Source: Colwellia sp.
GTDB lineage: Bacteria > Pseudomonadota > Gammaproteobacteria > Enterobacterales > Alteromonadaceae
Direction: 5' to 3'
Assembly: GCF_013215345.1 (NCBI RefSeq)
Contig: NZ_JABSOV010000015.1
Span: forward strand, 1-63,625
Length of the DNA: 63,625 bases
A model generated the notes under the pieces. The model saw only the letters and a list, made by a program, of their open reading frames with translations, did not search any database and had not been told where the DNA came from. Below are positions 61,020 through 63,625 of the stretch, one piece after another; the first letter of the stretch is position 1; every line of letters starts with the position of its first letter. The translations under genes were made by a program, and so were the position numbers.

Positions 61020-61694
61020 ATGAAAAAAACTTTATTAACTCTAGCCCTATTAACATGCACTTCAACAGTAGCTCTAGCTAACCAAGCTGGTGACATATTA
61101 GTTCGTGGTGGTCTAACAATGGTTGCACCTGACAGTGGTAAGACGCCAATTTTATTAGGTGGAAGTGCAGACAATGGCATGTCACTTACCGTAGATGATA
61201 ATACTCAACTAGGTTTGAACTTTGTTTACTTTTTTGACAGTAACTGTGCAATCGAATTGCTTGCTGCAACACCATTTACCCATGATGTAACACTTCAAGA
61301 TCCTAAAGGTACATTACAAGCTGATGGAGCACCGTTAGCAGAAGTAAGTCACTTACCACCAACATTAAGTGCTTTGTACTATTTTGATACCGGCACTTCA
61401 CTTAAGCCATACGTTGGTGTTGGTTTAAATTACACAATCTTTTTTGATGAAAAGTTTTCAGATGCCGCTGCAAGTTTGGGCTTAAGTAACCTAGAACTAG
61501 ATGGATCTTTCGGTTATTCAGTTCAAGTAGGTGCTGACTATCATATTAATGATAAGTGGCATGTAAATGCATCAGTTCGCTATATTGATATCAATTCAGA
61601 TGCGACATTTGATGTTGAAGGCGATAGCATTGGTAGTGCCAGTATTGATGTTGACCCTATGGTTTATTCAATCATGCTGGGTTATAAATTTTAA
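61020..61694 (+). CDS. ompW: OmpW-family outer-membrane protein
   Basis: A 224-residue eight-strand barrel. The signal peptide is MKKTLLTLALLTCTSTVALA, cleaved before NQAGDILVRGGLTMVAPDSG. Family features are TQLGLNFVYFFDSNCAIELLAATPFTHDV near residues 60-90, the LPPTLSALYYF segment and the final Phe of IMLGYKF. OmpW forms a narrow hydrophobic channel for small molecules. AAGGA precedes the ATG. A perfect FNR box upstream suggests expression at low oxygen. It sits between tsaC and aroE, where E. coli has nothing. Confidence 0.93.
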   Translation: MKKTLLTLALLTCTSTVALANQAGDILVRGGLTMVAPDSGKTPILLGGSADNGMSLTVDDNTQLGLNFVYFFDSNCAIELLAATPFTHDVTLQDPKGTLQADGAPLAEVSHLPPTLSALYYFDTGTSLKPYVGVGLNYTIFFDEKFSDAAASLGLSNLELDGSFGYSVQVGADYHINDKWHVNASVRYIDINSDATFDVEGDSIGSASIDVDPMVYSIMLGYKF

Positions 61695-61717
61695 ACGGTC
61701 TTTTTAGCACTCAAAAC

Positions 61718-61757
61718 AAAAAGCAGTAACTTATACAAAAGGGTTACTGCTTTTTTG
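61718..61757. terminator. Rho-independent terminator after ompW
   Basis: AAAAGCAGTAAC (61719-61730) and GTTACTGCTTTT (61743-61754) form a 12-base stem with a 12-base loop, followed by a T-run. Confidence 0.92.
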
Positions 61758-61816
61758 TTTTCATTAATTGTTGATTCAGTTAGGCTGTAGCCATACGTTA
61801 ACTTCTGCCAATAACT

Positions 61817-62650
61817 ATGACCCAACAAAATCCAGACCAATACCTCGTTTACGGAAATCCGATCGAACAATCACGCTCGCCCGATATTCATCAGATATTT
61901 GCCAGTAAAAGCCAACATAATATCAGCTATAAAAAACAGCTAGTGGCTCTTGATGATTTTTCTACGGCAGTTAGTGATTTTATTAGCCAAGGCGGCAAGG
62001 GAGCAAATGTCACTGCACCTTTTAAAGAACAAGCACTTAGATTAGCCGATGTTTTGACTGAACGAGCCTCTTTAGCAGGTGCTGTTAATACACTTACCTT
62101 TAAAGAGGGAAAGATATTTGGTGATAACACCGATGGTGAAGGCTTAGTACAAGACTTATTAATGCATGGCGTTATTTTAAAGCAAAGCAGAATTTTGATA
62201 TTAGGCGCAGGTGGTGCTGTTAGAGGTGTGCTGTTACCAATGCTTGCGCAAAACCCTGATGCGATTACTATTGCGAATAGAACGGTAAGCAAAGCAAAGG
62301 ACCTTTGTCAGCATTTTAGCGATGAACGACTTAGTGCTTGTAGCTTTGATGAAACTACAGGGCAAGAGTTTGACCTGATAATAAATGCCACCTCGGCGAG
62401 TTTATCTGGTGATTTACCACCTATCCCTGCATCGATAATAACAACTACAATGGTCTGTTACGATATGGTCTATGGTAAAAATAAGACGCCATTTCTTCAA
62501 TGGGCCAGAGAGCAAGGTGCCCTTAAAGTTATTGATGGCTTAGGTATGTTAGTAGGGCAAGCCGCGGTAAGCTTTGCTATTTGGCGCGGCGTAATACCAG
62601 ATGTGCAGCCAGTAATTGATGTATTAAGAACTGCTATTAAAGAAGGATAG
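61817..62650 (+). CDS. aroE: Shikimate dehydrogenase (NADP+)
   Basis: A 277-residue enzyme, reducing 3-dehydroshikimate in the aromatic pathway. The shikimate site is YGNPIEQSRSPDIHQIF with Ser pair (12-28), the catalytic Lys lies in NVTAPFKEQALRLAD (about 72), DNTDGEGLVQDL follows, and the NADP loop is GAGGAVRGVLLPML (about 134). Length is close to E. coli AroE (272). It is followed 8 bases later by yrdB. Confidence 0.97.
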   Translation: MTQQNPDQYLVYGNPIEQSRSPDIHQIFASKSQHNISYKKQLVALDDFSTAVSDFISQGGKGANVTAPFKEQALRLADVLTERASLAGAVNTLTFKEGKIFGDNTDGEGLVQDLLMHGVILKQSRILILGAGGAVRGVLLPMLAQNPDAITIANRTVSKAKDLCQHFSDERLSACSFDETTGQEFDLIINATSASLSGDLPPIPASIITTTMVCYDMVYGKNKTPFLQWAREQGALKVIDGLGMLVGQAAVSFAIWRGVIPDVQPVIDVLRTAIKEG

Positions 62651-62658
62651 GAGGCGAA

Positions 62659-62892
62659 ATGAATCAGGCAATATTATTTAACGATGATTTAGTATTTGAT
62701 AAGGAGCAGGATGCTTGGTGTTTTACCGCATTACTCTCCGGTCAATCGGTAACTATATACTTTCATTCAATGCAATTAAAGCGATTGGATGAAATAGACA
62801 ATTGCACAAAATTTGATTTAGAAGAGATAGTTGAACTCTGGCTCGAGAAGAATGAACCAGAGGGAAATACTATTAATATACAAATGCGTTAA
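62659..62892 (+). CDS. yrdB: DUF1488 family protein YrdB
   Basis: A 77-residue protein resembling E. coli YrdB: it starts with NQAILFNDDLVFDKEQDAWCFTALLSGQSV, with a C-terminal acidic helix. A very strong ribosome site AGGAGG precedes the ATG. It lies directly behind aroE as in E. coli. The function is unknown. Confidence 0.88.
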   Translation: MNQAILFNDDLVFDKEQDAWCFTALLSGQSVTIYFHSMQLKRLDEIDNCTKFDLEEIVELWLEKNEPEGNTINIQMR

Positions 62893-62929
62893 TTACCTTG
62901 TTCACTCAGGTATTTATTCATTAACACAA

Positions 62930-63469
62930 TCACTCACTAAGATAATCATTTTTTAGTTCGACATAGTTTATGGCTGACTGTTTAAGAAAGTTCGCTTCAC
63001 TTTCCTTTAAAGGTCTAACTTGTTTTACCGGATTACCGACATATAAATAACCGCTGACTAATGTTTTATTTGGCGGTACTAAGCTACCGGCACCAATAAA
63101 AACATCATCTTCGACAACAACACCGTCCATAATTATAGCGCCCATACCAACTAGTATACGGTTACCTAGCTGACAGCCATGCAGCATACACTTATGACCA
63201 ACAGTTACATCGTCGCCAATAACTAAGGGGTTTCCCTGTGGGTTACTCGGGCTTTTACGGGTGACGTGTAAAACACTACCGTCTTGTATATTCGTACGAG
63301 ATCCAATGGTAATTGTGTTTACATCTCCTCGGGCAGCAACAAGCGGCCAAATACTGACATCATCAGCTAAGCTAATGTCTCCAACTAAAATGGCAGAATT
63401 ATCGATATAGATATCAGAACCAAGGGAGGGGAGAATACCTTTATAAGGACGTATGTTAGTTATACTCAT
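62930..63469 (-). CDS. yrdA: Gamma-carbonic-anhydrase-family hexapeptide protein YrdA
   Basis: A 179-residue left-handed beta-helix protein with many hexapeptide repeats (IGDDVTVGHKCMLHGC, ILVGMGAIIMDGVVVEDDVFIGAGSLV). The metal-ligand His are in SVLHV, GHK and LHG, as in the gamma-carbonic anhydrases. ATG at 63469 with AGGTG before it is chosen; the frame opens 23 codons earlier with a Cys-rich, unlikely extension. Enzyme activity for YrdA-type proteins is uncertain. It converges with yrdB. In E. coli the next locus is an rRNA operon. Confidence 0.94.
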   Translation of the reverse strand: MSITNIRPYKGILPSLGSDIYIDNSAILVGDISLADDVSIWPLVAARGDVNTITIGSRTNIQDGSVLHVTRKSPSNPQGNPLVIGDDVTVGHKCMLHGCQLGNRILVGMGAIIMDGVVVEDDVFIGAGSLVPPNKTLVSGYLYVGNPVKQVRPLKESEANFLKQSAINYVELKNDYLSE

Positions 63470-63625
63470 ATAGCACCTATTGCAATACTGCAATTTAATT
63501 GAATGGCAAGTGAGAGTAAAAATAACATAGACAGTCAATAAAACCAGTATTAGAGCAGCTTAGTATTCAAAAACCCTATAAAGATAAAACTAAGTAATTG
63601 AAATATGAATACTAAAGTAGAGTGA

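Noticed and set aside
63605-63625. Six-codon ATG...TGA frame ending exactly at the window edge
   Set aside because: Too short to be meaningful; the match to the edge is coincidence.

Overview
The window is an AT-rich chromosomal segment of a marine gammaproteobacterium. Gene content and order suggest Alteromonadales, most likely Colwellia or a close relative; this is inferred from recognised proteins and synteny, not from a database search. It spans the chromosome origin neighbourhood and has three blocks.

(1) 1-13961: an exopolysaccharide locus of the XrtA (exosortase A)/PEP-CTERM type. On the minus strand are a glycosyltransferase cut by the window edge, a FemAB-like protein, a polysaccharide deacetylase and an initiating glycosyl-phosphotransferase. 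On the plus strand are a Wza-like export lipoprotein, a Wzz-like chain-length protein, a tyrosine autokinase, an outer-membrane beta-barrel protein and an ExeA-like ATPase. A PrsK/PrsR-type histidine kinase and sigma-54 activator pair closes the locus. The exosortase itself is not in the window and probably lies beyond the left edge. Next to it sits an RND efflux pair (14133-18284).

(2) 18.5-40.4 kb: tRNA-Arg(CCG), a small unknown gene, a decayed gene, then the replication neighbourhood. parB-parA-rsmG-mnmG read leftward. An E. coli/Vibrio-like oriC lies between mnmG and mioC, with GATC-initial 13-mers, DnaA boxes and many GATC sites. mnmE, yidC, yidD, rnpA and rpmH read leftward; dnaA-dnaN-recF-gyrB and glyQ-glyS read rightward. 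Two perfect parS sites lie inside recF, so ParA, ParB, parS and oriC are all present within about 14 kb. A TraR/DksA zinc-finger gene and a decayed DUF465 (YdcH-like) gene follow.

(3) 40.4-63.6 kb: housekeeping genes lepB, tusA, slt, pepQ, yigZ and trkH, a large unusual metallopeptidase-like gene, then trkA-rsmB-fmt-def diverging from lysM-dprA-smg-yrdD, then purE-purK, tsaC, an ompW-like gene behind a perfect FNR box, aroE-yrdB and yrdA. This last block matches the E. coli trkA...yrdA region, which in E. coli abuts an rRNA operon. The right edge may therefore lie just before rRNA genes.

Points that most repay a second look: parS duplicated in recF, where both copies encode the same hexapeptide; the oriC architecture with 22-bp phased repeats; two small gene remnants whose decay can be reconstructed; the tyrosine-kinase tail that also encodes the start codons of the next gene; the peptidase/propeller/barrel protein; and FNR-type sites before ompW and the DksA-like gene.
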